DNA from: Mycolicibacterium komossense
GTDB taxonomy: Bacteria > Actinomycetota > Actinomycetes > Mycobacteriales > Mycobacteriaceae
Assembly (NCBI RefSeq): GCF_025822605.1
Contig: NZ_JACKTY010000029.1
Span: forward strand, 3,236-67,235
Length of the DNA: 64,000 bases
Direction of reading: 5' to 3'
Under the pieces are notes generated by a model. The model made no database searches. It was not told where the DNA came from and worked only from the letters and a program-made list of their open reading frames with translations. Every line of letters starts with the position of its first letter. Position 1 is the first letter of the stretch. The position numbers and the translations under genes were made by a program. Below, piece by piece: positions 17,679 to 26,625 of the stretch.

Positions 17679-17945
17679 TCAGTACGTCGGGACGAAAACG
17701 CCGTTCACCCAGACGCCCCAATGCTGCCAGCCGGTGTCCCAGACCTGCGGGTTGCCCGCAGCCCAGGCCGGCGGAGCGGGCTGAGGCGGCGCCCACGCGG
17801 GTGGCGCACCTGCCTCCGGTCCCGCCGGCGGCAGAGGTACGGGCGGGTACGGATCCGCGCTTGCGGTGGCGGCACCGAGTCCCAGGGCGCCTGCGGTCAG
17901 ACCGCCGACGACGGCGGCGCTGGCGACGATGCGGTTGAGCTTCAT
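17679..17945 (-). CDS. Small secreted proline-rich protein
   Basis: This 88-residue protein has a clear Sec signal peptide (MKLNRIVASAAVVGG, hydrophobic to ATASA/DP). The mature part is Pro/Ala/Trp-rich, ending in TGWQHWGVWVNGVFVPTY. The ATG at 17945 is preceded by GGAGG nine bases upstream; the longer open frame to 18062 is rejected because it has no ribosome site and would bury the signal peptide. Such small exported proteins are common in mycobacteria and their function is unknown. A perfect terminator follows, so it is probably transcribed alone. Confidence 0.85.
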   Translation of the reverse strand: MKLNRIVASAAVVGGLTAGALGLGAATASADPYPPVPLPPAGPEAGAPPAWAPPQPAPPAWAAGNPQVWDTGWQHWGVWVNGVFVPTY

Positions 17946-18076
17946 GGGTGGAAACCTCCATTTGGTAGTGGTGCGAACTTCTTCGCTACGACCCAATCGG
18001 TCTTCTACCCCGTCCGGCGATATCGGTAAACCCCTGCATGGGCACCGTGAGAGGCGCGTCACACTCGCCGCGATAT

Positions 18077-19270
18077 TCAGGCCGAGTCGTCGTCGACGCC
18101 GACCGAGTCACGACGTTCCGCGGCGGCCAATAACGCCGCCCGGTAACCATCAGCGATGTCATCGATGGCCGCCACGGCCTCTTCGGTGAGTTCCTGCCGG
18201 ATGCCGCTGGTCGCATGCGCGAAGGGCACAAACGCGCGGAGCAGATCAGGGAGGTTGAGCTGTAACTCCAGCTCAACGGCCTCGTTGTCGGCGTCTTCAC
18301 CCGCCAGCAGTAGCCTCAGGCGCGCCGCACTCCACCTCAGCGGGTCGCCGGTGCCCTGCTCGATGCAGTGCGACAACAGCGTGCGGTGACCGAGCTCTTG
18401 GAAAGGCACCCCGTCCGGCGAAGCGAAAAATGATTCGCTCACGTCTGGCTCGATCGCTGAATTCCGATGCGGTGCAGCGGAAGTAGCCCGGGCAACCGGC
18501 ATCAGCCGGGCCACCCACTGCACCAGCGCACGGCTGCCCGGCCAGGTGTCCGACTCCACCTGCATCACCCTCGGCAGATGGCGCTCGAGCGCCATGGCCA
18601 GACTGCTGTGAGCCTCATGCAGCTCGACGCCGACAAAGGTGGTGTCGGGATCGGTGTTGGCCGCTTCGGCGACGGCGAGGATCGAGCCGATCGGCTCCGG
18701 TACAAAGAACGCGTCCTTGACCGCCGACATCGAGAGGTGGTCGATGAACACGCAGCACGTCAGGTCCTGCCCGTCGGCAAGTCGAACGCCGAGAAGCAGC
18801 TCGTCGCCGTCACCGAGAATGTGCGACATCCGTACCGCCCTGTCCACGCCGGTTTTCCCGAGCTCAGCGAGCCAGCGCGGCAGGTCGTCATCGCGTCGAT
18901 CGACTTCGCGTCGGCAGCGGTCGCGCAGGTCATCATCGGCGACAAGCTCGCGCAAGACCGCCAGTAGCGCGGTGGTCTCCAGTACCTGGAACTCGACGAA
19001 TGCCGAGATGAGTTCGTCGAGACCGGTCGGAACCTGCGCCTCGGAGGGTCGCAACAAAACCGGCTGGCGAGGGGCGGTAGCCGCGATCACCATGCTGACC
19101 AGCCCCAGCAGTTCGATCGGTTGCCCGGTGTCCAGCGCTTTGCGGACTTCGTCGAGCAAAGGAGCTTCTTGGGGTATCGGCGCCTTTGCCGGTGTTGGCT
19201 GCCCAGCCCTGCTGCGGCGGGCGTCCCGCCGCGCTTGTTTGGCTGCGATTCGCTTCCGTCTATCGGTCAT
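18077..19270 (-). CDS. Conserved hypothetical protein
   Basis: This is a 397-residue soluble protein that I do not recognise. The N-terminus is strongly basic (RRKRIAAKQARRDARRSR), followed by a Pro/Ala linker and an alpha-helical body with many acidic residues. It contains LLGVRLADGQDLTCCVFIDH and a C-terminal helical region (ELQLNLPDLLRAFVPFAHA). There is no signal peptide or membrane segment. The Lys/Arg-rich head resembles actinobacterial proteins of unknown function found near SEC-C type genes, but no SEC-C cysteine motif is present. It is divergent from the phytochrome gene across about 207 bp. Confidence 0.72.
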   Translation of the reverse strand: MTDRRKRIAAKQARRDARRSRAGQPTPAKAPIPQEAPLLDEVRKALDTGQPIELLGLVSMVIAATAPRQPVLLRPSEAQVPTGLDELISAFVEFQVLETTALLAVLRELVADDDLRDRCRREVDRRDDDLPRWLAELGKTGVDRAVRMSHILGDGDELLLGVRLADGQDLTCCVFIDHLSMSAVKDAFFVPEPIGSILAVAEAANTDPDTTFVGVELHEAHSSLAMALERHLPRVMQVESDTWPGSRALVQWVARLMPVARATSAAPHRNSAIEPDVSESFFASPDGVPFQELGHRTLLSHCIEQGTGDPLRWSAARLRLLLAGEDADNEAVELELQLNLPDLLRAFVPFAHATSGIRQELTEEAVAAIDDIADGYRAALLAAAERRDSVGVDDDSA

Positions 19271-19477
19271 TGCCGGACCATACCCGGGAGGTCAGATACC
19301 GATTTTGAGGGAACGCGAGGTCATCGACCTCGGGGATTGGCAAGATCCCCCAATAGGTAAGTACATTTTCACAAAGGAATTGCGTACTGCGATTGACTGG
19401 TCCAGCCCAGGGCGAGCCCACCTCGATCCGCTGGAGGTTTTTTCCTTGTCCGTCACAGAGCCTGCCGAGCTGATCCC

Positions 19478-21757
19478 GTGACCGACCGCGACGATCAGCG
19501 CAGTGGGAACTCGACGCCGGAGCACGACCTGGTTCCCGTCGGCACCCCCATTGACCTCGACAACTGCGCCCGAGAGCCGATCAACATCCCCGGCAGCATC
19601 CAGCCGCGCGGTGTACTCGTGGTCGTGCGCGAGCCAGACTTCGAGGTGCGCCAGCTCAGCGCGAACGTCGAGGAATTGCTGGGCAAATCGGTCGACGAAG
19701 TTCTGGGCCGGCACCTGTCAGCGGTAATTGGCGTCGAACAGGCCGCCAAGCTCGTTCAGGCGGCGTCGACATTCGGCAGTTTGAGTACGCGCAATCCGCA
19801 CGAGTGCCTCATCGACGTCGCCGGCGAGCTGAAGATGTTCGACGCGATCCTGCACCGGGAGCCCGGCGGTGTGTTGTTGATCGAACTCGAGATCGCCGAC
19901 GGGGAACGGCCCTTCTCGTACCCGAACACCTACCAGGCGGTGCGCAGCTCGATCGAAGAGCTCAACGCGACGGCAACGCTGAGCGAGTTGTACGACACCG
20001 CCGCACGCGCGGTCCGGGACCTGACCGGATTCGACCGCGTGATGGTGTACCGCTACGACCAGGAGTACAACGGTGAGGTCGTTGCCGAAGCCAAGCGGGA
20101 GGACCTCAACTCGTTCCTCGGTCTGCACTACCCCTCCACCGACATCCCGGCGCAGGCCCGCGCGCTGTACGAGAAGAACTGGATTCGGCTCATTTCGGAC
20201 GTCGATTACACGCCCGCACCGCTGGTTCCGGCCATCGATCCGGACAGTGGGGCACCACTTGACCTGACGTACGCCACGTTGCGCAGTGTGTCCCCCATCC
20301 ACGTCGAATACCTCCAGAACATGGGCGTGCACGCGTCGATGTCGATCTCACTGCTGCGGCACGGCCGGCTGTGGGGGCTGATCGCCTGCCATCACTACAG
20401 CGGTCCCCATCTCCCGCCGTTCGGTTCCCGAGCGGCCGCGGAGTTCCTCGGCTCGACGCTCTCGCTGCGGCTCGTCGACCGGTTCGAAGACGATCGCCTA
20501 CACAAGCGACTGCACGCGCAGGCAGTGCTGGGCAAGCTCACCGTCGCCACGCTGAACGACGCGATACCACTCTCGGCAGCGCTCCTCGGCGACCCGAACC
20601 TGCTCGATCTCGTGCCCGCCGACGGTGTCGCAGTCCAACTGCAGGGTGAGCACCGGGTGCACGGGTCCGTGCCGCCGCCGGCGGTGGTGGCCGCCGTCGC
20701 CGCATGGGCGCGCCGCGCCGACGACGAGATCGCCGGTACCGACCGTCTGTCCACCGAGTTACCCGCACTCGACATCGATCCGCAGTTGGCTGCGGGCGCA
20801 CTCGCGCTCAACCTGCCAGAGGGTCAGTACGCCATCTGGTTCCGCAGCGAGGTGCTGCGCTCGGTGGACTGGGGTGGCGACCCGCACAACAAGGCGATCG
20901 CAGTCGGTGAAGGGGACCACGTCCGGCTCAGTCCACGGAAGTCCTTCGAACGGTGGCGCGAAACCGTGCACCAGCGCAGCGAGCCGTGGTCGCCCAGCGA
21001 GGTCGAGTCTGCCGAGTTGTTGCGCGGACACCTCGTCGAGTCGCTGTACCGCCGTACCCGCGAGACGCTGCGGATGGCCGACACACTGCAGCGCAGCCTG
21101 TTGCCCAGCTCGATCCCGACGCTCGAAAACTGGCAACTGTCAGCGCATTACGAGCCCGCCGTGGGCGGGCGCGTGGGCGGTGACTGGTATGACGCGTTCA
21201 CCATTCCCGACGGCCGGTTGGTGGTGCTGCTCGGCGACGTCGCCGGCCACGGCCTGACCGCAGCCGGCACAATGGCGCAGTTGCGCAATGTCCTTCGCGC
21301 ACACCTGTTCACCGGGGCCGCACCGGCCGAAGCCCTCAACCGGCTCAACGACTTCTGCACGCACATGATGCCGCGGACGTTCGCCACCGTCATCGTCGCG
21401 CGAGTCGACCTCCGCACCGGACACGCCGAGGCGGCCAGTGCCGGTCACTTGATGCCGTTCATCACGAATGCGGCACCGACAGCCAACCCTGCCCCGATCG
21501 TGCTATCGCCTCCGATCGGCGTCCGGGGGATGACCTACGCACCAAGCACATTCACCGTCGACCCCGGGCACGGGCTGATCATGTACTCCGACGGTCTGGT
21601 GGAACGACGCGACTCGACTATCGACGACGGCCTGGACAGGTTGGCCGAAACTCTGCTGGGCTTCGGTGATTCGCCGGCGTCTTGGCTCTCGACGGCGATG
21701 GCGTCGAGCGATACCGATGACGATGTCACCATCCTGACGCTGCGTCGCGAGGATTAG
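19478..21757 (+). CDS. Bacteriophytochrome with SpoIIE-type phosphatase output
   Basis: This is a 759-residue light sensor. Order: PAS2 (about 20-135), GAF (150-330), PHY (340-520), helical linker, PP2C/SpoIIE phosphatase (545-755). The biliverdin-attachment cysteine is Cys30 in LDNCAREPINIPG. The GAF has DIP at 222-224, the His of SPIHVEYLQNMG at 275 and LIACHHYSGP near 305. The PHY tongue shows WGGDPHNKAI and PRKSF (486-490). The phosphatase has GGDWYD (567-572), GDVAGHG (586-592) and YSDGLVERRD. A histidine kinase is absent. It probably converts red/far-red light into dephosphorylation of an anti-sigma-factor antagonist. The start is GTG. Neither a heme oxygenase nor an anti-sigma gene is in the window. 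Confidence 0.93.
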   Translation: MTDRDDQRSGNSTPEHDLVPVGTPIDLDNCAREPINIPGSIQPRGVLVVVREPDFEVRQLSANVEELLGKSVDEVLGRHLSAVIGVEQAAKLVQAASTFGSLSTRNPHECLIDVAGELKMFDAILHREPGGVLLIELEIADGERPFSYPNTYQAVRSSIEELNATATLSELYDTAARAVRDLTGFDRVMVYRYDQEYNGEVVAEAKREDLNSFLGLHYPSTDIPAQARALYEKNWIRLISDVDYTPAPLVPAIDPDSGAPLDLTYATLRSVSPIHVEYLQNMGVHASMSISLLRHGRLWGLIACHHYSGPHLPPFGSRAAAEFLGSTLSLRLVDRFEDDRLHKRLHAQAVLGKLTVATLNDAIPLSAALLGDPNLLDLVPADGVAVQLQGEHRVHGSVPPPAVVAAVAAWARRADDEIAGTDRLSTELPALDIDPQLAAGALALNLPEGQYAIWFRSEVLRSVDWGGDPHNKAIAVGEGDHVRLSPRKSFERWRETVHQRSEPWSPSEVESAELLRGHLVESLYRRTRETLRMADTLQRSLLPSSIPTLENWQLSAHYEPAVGGRVGGDWYDAFTIPDGRLVVLLGDVAGHGLTAAGTMAQLRNVLRAHLFTGAAPAEALNRLNDFCTHMMPRTFATVIVARVDLRTGHAEAASAGHLMPFITNAAPTANPAPIVLSPPIGVRGMTYAPSTFTVDPGHGLIMYSDGLVERRDSTIDDGLDRLAETLLGFGDSPASWLSTAMASSDTDDDVTILTLRRED

Positions 21758-22047
21758 CTGGCGCGCCGATACGGTTCCGCTTCGATGACGACCAATTCGT
21801 CGTCCGCGGTCAACAGGATGCGGTCGCACGCGTCCCCGGCTGTCGGCGCCGCCCACGAGTGGCCGCCCGGCAGCTGGTAGCGGTAGAAGGTGACGTAATC
21901 GCCACGACGTAGCGCGTCGATCGTCGTCGACAGCGCCGCCAAGGCCTCCGGCACCATCGAACCGTACAAAGCGCCGAAGGACTCCGCCTCCTCAAGGAGG
22001 TACTGCCGCAGCTCGACCTCATTGCCCCGCCGCTTACCCCATGTCAT
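21754..22047 (-). CDS. Small conserved hypothetical protein
   Basis: This 97-residue protein starts MTWGKRRGNEVELRQYLLEE. It is helical at first, then strand-rich (DYVTFYRYQLPGGHSWAA, DDELVVIEAEPYRRAS), with no signal peptide or membrane segment. It converges with the phytochrome gene, their stops overlapping by three bases, and lies 60 bp downstream of the nitrilase gene on the same strand. It could therefore be the last cistron of that operon. I do not recognise its family. Confidence 0.6.
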   Translation of the reverse strand: MTWGKRRGNEVELRQYLLEEAESFGALYGSMVPEALAALSTTIDALRRGDYVTFYRYQLPGGHSWAAPTAGDACDRILLTADDELVVIEAEPYRRAS

Positions 22048-22107
22048 GGCTCAGCCAGTACCCGGTGGCCGGCTCGGCTAAACCGGGCGATTCTCGCGTC
22101 CTACGCG

Positions 22108-22908
22108 CTATCGCTCATCAGCCCACAACGCACCGGAGACGCGTTCGGCTTCGCGGATCCCGGATTCGAGATCGAGGGTCGCCACGAGAAGCTCCGGAGT
22201 GTCGCGCTGTCCCACCCGGGCTGCCTGCACCGCCACCGATCCGTCCGGCGCGATGATCTTGCTCTTGCCGAGCAGGTCCTGGCCGCACTGATTCGCCATC
22301 ACCCACCACTGACCGTTGAGCAAGGCGTTGGCGGGGTAGAGCACGTCCCACCACGGCTCGGCACCCACTTCGTACGCACACGGTGCGATGACGACGCGTG
22401 CACCGAGCTGGTTCAGCTGCCTTGCATACGCCGGACGGTCACCGTCGAAGCACGTGCTGAGCCCCACCGTTGCCACCCCGTCGACGTGTACGACGGTCGG
22501 TCGATCACCGGCCGCGAAGACCTTTTCCTCACCCAGCGGCGTGTACAGGTGCACCTTGCGATGCACCGCAGCCAGTCGGCCGGCCGGGTCGTAGACGACC
22601 GCGGTGTTGTAGAGGAGATCACCGTCGAGCTCAGGCACTGTGCCGGCGAAAAGCCAGACGCCGTGCGCGCGGGCGGCACCTGACAGCGCGGCGCCTCGGG
22701 GGCCGTCGATCGGCTCGGCGGCCTCCCGAGCATCGCGAGCGAGCGTCGCCGGATCGTATCCGCACGGCCAAAGCTCGGGTAGCACAACCCAAGTACAGCC
22801 TTGGTCGGCGAGCGCACCGACGAACCCGAGTGCGTCGCGCAGATTGTCCTGATGGGAATTGCATCGCGGCAGCCATTGGGCCAACCCGATGGTGACGGTG
22901 CTCGTCAT
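22108..22908 (-). CDS. Nitrilase-superfamily carbon-nitrogen hydrolase
   Basis: This 266-residue amidase/nitrilase-fold enzyme hydrolyses a C-N bond (amide, N-carbamoyl or nitrile). The catalytic triad is visible: Glu45 in VVLPELWPCG, Lys118 in AVHRKVHLYTP and Cys153 in VGLSTCFDGDRP. The ATG at 22908 overlaps the aspA stop as ATGA, so I reject the longer frame. It is the last enzyme of a tightly coupled operon with aspartase, M20 amidohydrolase, DUF1028 and RidA. A role in releasing ammonia from a pathway intermediate is inferred. It could be an omega-amidase or N-carbamoyl hydrolase. Confidence 0.88.
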   Translation of the reverse strand: MTSTVTIGLAQWLPRCNSHQDNLRDALGFVGALADQGCTWVVLPELWPCGYDPATLARDAREAAEPIDGPRGAALSGAARAHGVWLFAGTVPELDGDLLYNTAVVYDPAGRLAAVHRKVHLYTPLGEEKVFAAGDRPTVVHVDGVATVGLSTCFDGDRPAYARQLNQLGARVVIAPCAYEVGAEPWWDVLYPANALLNGQWWVMANQCGQDLLGKSKIIAPDGSVAVQAARVGQRDTPELLVATLDLESGIREAERVSGALWADER

Positions 22909-24335
22909 GGCAGCTCCGCCCCGTCCGTCAATCCGCGCCACGGCCGGGTCAGGTTCTCCGGTTGCAGGATCTTCGCCAGATCGGTGGGTGTCAACAACCC
23001 CCGGTCCAGGACCAGCGAGGCGATGTCAGTATCGGTGCTCAACGCGTCGGCCGCCAGTCGGGTCGCCGCCTCGTATCCGATGTACGGGTTGAGCGCGGTG
23101 ACCAGACCGATGGAGCGATCGACCGTCGAACGCATGTGTTCGACGTTCGCGGTGATGCCGACCACGCACCGACGCCGCAGCGTGTCACAGGCCGCGGTCA
23201 GGTGCGCCAAGGACTCGAAGAGGCTGTGGGCGATGATCGGTTCGAAGGCGTTGAGTTGGAGCTGTCCGCCCTCGGCGGCCATGCTGATCGCGATGTCGTT
23301 ACCGACGACTTCGAATGCGACCTGATTGACCACTTCGGGGATCACTGGGTTGACCTTGCCCGGCATGATGCTCGAACCCGCTTGCACCGGTGGAAGATTG
23401 ATCTCCCCGAAGCCGGCTCGGGGCCCCGATGACAGCAGTCGCAGGTCATTGCAGATCTTCGACAGCTTGACCGCTGTCCGCTTCAGGACGCCAGAGAGTT
23501 GCACGAAGGCACCGACGTCCTGGGTGGCTTCGACGAGATTCGACGCGGTCACCAGGGGCAATTCGGTGACGGCGCAGAGTTCTTCACAGACCAGGCCGGC
23601 GTAATCCAGATGAGCATTGAGACCGGTGCCGATCGCGGTGCCACCGAGGTTGATCTCGGAGATCAGGACGAGGGCCTCCCCCAGCCGGTCCGCGTCTTCG
23701 CCGACCATCACTGCGTAGCTGCCGAATTCCTGACCCAGCGTCATCGGGACCGCGTCCTGCAGCTGGGTGCGCCCCATCTTGAGGTGTCCGCCGAACTCGA
23801 CTGCCTTCTCGGCGAAGGCCGATACCAACTCGGTCATGGCCAATTGCAGCCTGTGCACGGCGAATTGAAGACCGACCTTGACCGCGGTGGGATAGACATC
23901 GTTGGTGCTCTGCCCGAGGTTGACGTGTTCGAGCGGATGCAGGCGGGGGTAGTCGCCACGGGAGTGGCCGAGCAGCTCAAGACCACGGTTGGCGATGACT
24001 TCGTTGGCGTTCATGTTCGTCGAGGTGCCTGCGCCGCCCTGGATGACGTCGACGACGAATTGGTCGTGCAGTTTTCCGGCCTTGATCTCCTCACAGGCCG
24101 TGACGATCGCGTCGGTTCGCTCAGCGCTGAGCAACCCGAGTCGATGGTTCGTGCGTGCGGCGGCAAGCTTGACGCAGGCCAGCGCGACGATCAGTTCTGG
24201 ATAGCGCGCGATCGGAGTGCCGGTGATCGGGAAATTCTCCAGCGCACGTGCAGTGTGCACGCCGTAATACACATCGCCAGGCACTTCGTAGTCGCCGAGT
24301 AGATCGTGTTCGCGCCGCAGTTCCGTCGAGGTCAC
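22905..24335 (-). CDS. aspA: Aspartate ammonia-lyase-like enzyme
   Basis: This 476-residue member of the aspartase/fumarase superfamily would convert L-aspartate to fumarate and ammonia. Visible motifs are GGAGTSTNMNANEVIANR, HVNLGQSTNDVYPTA, KMGRTQLQDAVPMTLGQEF and the mobile catalytic loop GSSIMPGKVNPV with the catalytic serine. The GTG start overlaps the stop of the M20 amidohydrolase (GTGA), and its own stop overlaps the nitrilase ATG. The context suggests it handles aspartate or an N-substituted aspartate produced by its neighbours. It could instead act on a related amino acid such as 3-methylaspartate or a succinyl derivative. Confidence 0.88.
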   Translation of the reverse strand: MTSTELRREHDLLGDYEVPGDVYYGVHTARALENFPITGTPIARYPELIVALACVKLAAARTNHRLGLLSAERTDAIVTACEEIKAGKLHDQFVVDVIQGGAGTSTNMNANEVIANRGLELLGHSRGDYPRLHPLEHVNLGQSTNDVYPTAVKVGLQFAVHRLQLAMTELVSAFAEKAVEFGGHLKMGRTQLQDAVPMTLGQEFGSYAVMVGEDADRLGEALVLISEINLGGTAIGTGLNAHLDYAGLVCEELCAVTELPLVTASNLVEATQDVGAFVQLSGVLKRTAVKLSKICNDLRLLSSGPRAGFGEINLPPVQAGSSIMPGKVNPVIPEVVNQVAFEVVGNDIAISMAAEGGQLQLNAFEPIIAHSLFESLAHLTAACDTLRRRCVVGITANVEHMRSTVDRSIGLVTALNPYIGYEAATRLAADALSTDTDIASLVLDRGLLTPTDLAKILQPENLTRPWRGLTDGAELP

Positions 24336-25495
24336 GTCGGGCTGCCGATCAGATGTCGCCGGGTATCGGGGTCGGTGGCCGCATCGAGCAGAGTCATTGC
24401 CAGGGCACGCGCACCGTCGACCGCGGCGCGATCGGCAGCCGAAGACACCGCGGCAGCGGCGAATTCGGGTTGGTGGTTGACCGCGGGCAACGAATCGATC
24501 CCGATGTAGGGGTGGATGGCCGCCACCTGCTGCGAGACATTGCCCATATCGGTCGAGGCACGGTTCATCAACGAATCGGCCCCTGAGCTGAAGCGACGGC
24601 CTTGCTGCTCGGCGCGGCGCACGTAGTGGTCGAGCAGTCGTTCGTCGGTGCGGAACTCGGCGTAGGGCTTGCTCTCCGGGGTGACGGTCAGCTCGCAGCC
24701 GGTGGCCAGGGCACCGGCCTCGAAGCACCGGTTCACCCGCTGCTCGAGGTCGGCGAGCTCGGCGAGTGACCGGGCGCGGACGTACCAACGTCCTTCGGTG
24801 CGTTGGGGAATGGCGTTGGGCGCCTCTCCCCCATTGGTCATGATGCCGTGCACGCGGGTGTCGTGCGGAAATTGTTGGCGCAGCATACCGATGGCGACCT
24901 GGGCGATGGTGAACGCATCGGCGGCGTTGATCCCGCGGTCGGGATAGGCCGCCGCATGCGCAGACTTGCCGTCATAGCGGATGTGGCTGTGCGACACGGC
25001 ATACGGTTCGGCGCGAGCCACATCGACAGGACCGGGATGCACCATCGCGGCGGCGTGCACTCCGGTGAACCCACCGCGGTCGAGCATTTCGATCTTGCCT
25101 CCCCCGCCCTCCTCGGCAGGTGTGCCGAACACCGACAGGGTGATGCCGAGATCGTCGACATAAGGTGCGAGCGCCCTGGCCGCCCCGGTCGAGATGGCGG
25201 CGATGACGTTGTGCCCGCAGGCATGTCCCATGCCGGGCAGCGCGTCGTATTCGGCACACACCGCGAGATGCAATGGGCCGGTGCCGCGGCGAGCCAGGAA
25301 GGCCGTCGGCAGATCCGTGAAGTTCTCCTGCACGGTGAACCCGGCGTCGGCGAGATCGCTGGCGACGCGGGCACAGGATCTGACTTCCTCCCAGGCAATT
25401 TCGGGATGTGCGTGCAGATCGTGAGACAGCGCCAGGATCTCGTCGACCGCACGGTCACCGGCAGTGCGGATCGCGTCTTCCAGTGTGGTGCTCAC
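24332..25495 (-). CDS. M20-family amidohydrolase
   Basis: This is a 387-residue zinc-dependent amidohydrolase of the M20D/AbgB-like type. Metal and active-site motifs are AHPEIAWEE, CAEYDALPGMGHACGHN, GTPAEEGGGGK and MVHPGPVD, followed by a dimerisation domain with IRYDGKSAHAAAYPDRGINAADA. Family members cleave N-acyl or aminobenzoyl-glutamate amides and N-acylated amino acids. The GTG at 25495 overlaps the DUF1028 stop (GTGA). Its position upstream of an aspartase suggests that it may free an amino acid from an acyl or aryl conjugate; this is inference. Confidence 0.88.
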   Translation of the reverse strand: MSTTLEDAIRTAGDRAVDEILALSHDLHAHPEIAWEEVRSCARVASDLADAGFTVQENFTDLPTAFLARRGTGPLHLAVCAEYDALPGMGHACGHNVIAAISTGAARALAPYVDDLGITLSVFGTPAEEGGGGKIEMLDRGGFTGVHAAAMVHPGPVDVARAEPYAVSHSHIRYDGKSAHAAAYPDRGINAADAFTIAQVAIGMLRQQFPHDTRVHGIMTNGGEAPNAIPQRTEGRWYVRARSLAELADLEQRVNRCFEAGALATGCELTVTPESKPYAEFRTDERLLDHYVRRAEQQGRRFSSGADSLMNRASTDMGNVSQQVAAIHPYIGIDSLPAVNHQPEFAAAAVSSAADRAAVDGARALAMTLLDAATDPDTRRHLIGSPT

Positions 25496-26160
25496 AGGTC
25501 TCCCGGTACCCCGTAGGACGGTGCGGCGGTGGGATCGAGTCCACGGGTGCGGTAATCCGCCTTCTGCGGTGCCCACACCGCCCACAGTCGGTGCAGTTCG
25601 GCGATCGGGTCGTCGTGCCAGTCGACCCGCAGGTCGGTGACGGGCCACGGCACGTCCTCGGTGACCTGCAGCCCGGCCGAGTGCACCGGACCGGCTTCCC
25701 CGCCGGCGGCGAGCGCGGCGTCCAGGCCGTCGAGCAACCGTTGCTCGAGCGCCGACGCCGTCGACGTCGAATAGCCGTCCACCAGAGCCTGAATGACACT
25801 CTCGTGGCGCAACATATTGCCCGCTGCCGCAACGCTTTCCGCCCGCACCTCATGGCGGATCCCCAAGGCCTGGGCACCGGTGTGGATCGCGGCTCCACCG
25901 TTGCGGTCGACCACGATCAGCTGCCGGTACTCGGGGTGTTGCTCGGCGGCGAGGGCAGCGTCGAGTGCCCTCCGCGCATCCGCGCCCCCGGCCAGCGCTT
26001 CCAACGCGACGAATCCCAGGTGCGGGTTGGTCACGTTCTGGCTGGCCACCGCTCCGACCCCGGCCCGCAGATGCACGCACCGCGATGCCACGGCAGGACT
26101 CGACGAGCAGACCACCATTCCGAACGTCGTACCGTCGCGAACTACAAGCGAGAACGTCAC
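25492..26160 (-). CDS. DUF1028 family protein
   Basis: This 222-residue protein has DUF1028 features: it starts VTFSLVVRDGTTFGMVVCSSSPAVASR (read in two parts: VTFSLVVRDGTTFGM, then VVCSSSPAVASR). It continues with AGVGAVASQNVTNPHLG and GNMLRHESVIQALVDGY, a pattern reminiscent of N-terminal-nucleophile amidohydrolases. Function in the family is unproven. The GTG at 26160 overlaps the RidA stop. The C-terminal part (WPVTDLRVDWHDDPIAELHRLW) is typical of the longer members. It sits between RidA and M20 genes with 4-base overlaps on both sides, which strongly implies a step in the same pathway. Confidence 0.82.
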   Translation of the reverse strand: MTFSLVVRDGTTFGMVVCSSSPAVASRCVHLRAGVGAVASQNVTNPHLGFVALEALAGGADARRALDAALAAEQHPEYRQLIVVDRNGGAAIHTGAQALGIRHEVRAESVAAAGNMLRHESVIQALVDGYSTSTASALEQRLLDGLDAALAAGGEAGPVHSAGLQVTEDVPWPVTDLRVDWHDDPIAELHRLWAVWAPQKADYRTRGLDPTAAPSYGVPGDL

Positions 26161-26606
26161 GACGGGTCCGCGGGTTGGCTGATCACCGCGGTGGCGTCGA
26201 TCTCCACCAGCCATTCGGGACGGGCGAGGGCGTCGACCACCAGTCCGGTGGAGACGGGGTACACGCCTTTGAGCCAGCGCCCCATGACGCGGTACACCAC
26301 TTCGCGGTACCGGATGTCGACCAGGTACACAGTCACTTTGACGATGTCCTTGAGGCTGCTGCCCGCTTCGTCGAGCAACATCGCGATGTTGGCCATGGCC
26401 TTGTCGGCTTGTACTTCGACGTCGCCGATGCCGACCGATTCCCTGGTGTCGAGGTCTTGGCCGATCTGCCCGCGCAAGTACACCACGCCGCCGGCGACCA
26501 CCGCCTGACACAGGTCGTTGTCGAGGTTCTGTTCGGGGTAGGTGGCCTTGGTGTTGAATGGCCGGATCCGGCGGTGAGTTGCCCCCGGGGGTGTCGCGTC
26601 GCTCAT
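26157..26606 (-). CDS. RidA family protein
   Basis: This 149-residue protein belongs to the YjgF/YER057c/UK114 (RidA) family, whose best-known members hydrolyse reactive enamine/imine intermediates. Motifs are VVYLRGQIGQDLDTRESVG, MLDEAGSSLKDIVKVTVYLVD (read as two adjoining pieces) and the closing VEIDATAV. The usual arginine near IxGRxxR is shifted, so it may be a variant that acts on a specific substrate. The ATG at 26606 has AAAGGAG upstream. It is the second gene of the operon, 19 bp after the flavin monooxygenase and overlapping DUF1028. An imine-forming step by the monooxygenase would explain its presence. Confidence 0.88.
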   Translation of the reverse strand: MSDATPPGATHRRIRPFNTKATYPEQNLDNDLCQAVVAGGVVYLRGQIGQDLDTRESVGIGDVEVQADKAMANIAMLLDEAGSSLKDIVKVTVYLVDIRYREVVYRVMGRWLKGVYPVSTGLVVDALARPEWLVEIDATAVISQPADPS

Positions 26607-26625
26607 ATGTGTGCGCTCCTTTCTG

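Noticed and set aside
18001..18062. Longer N-terminus for the small secreted protein
   Set aside because: It would place the signal peptide internally and has no ribosome site; the ATG at 17945 has one.
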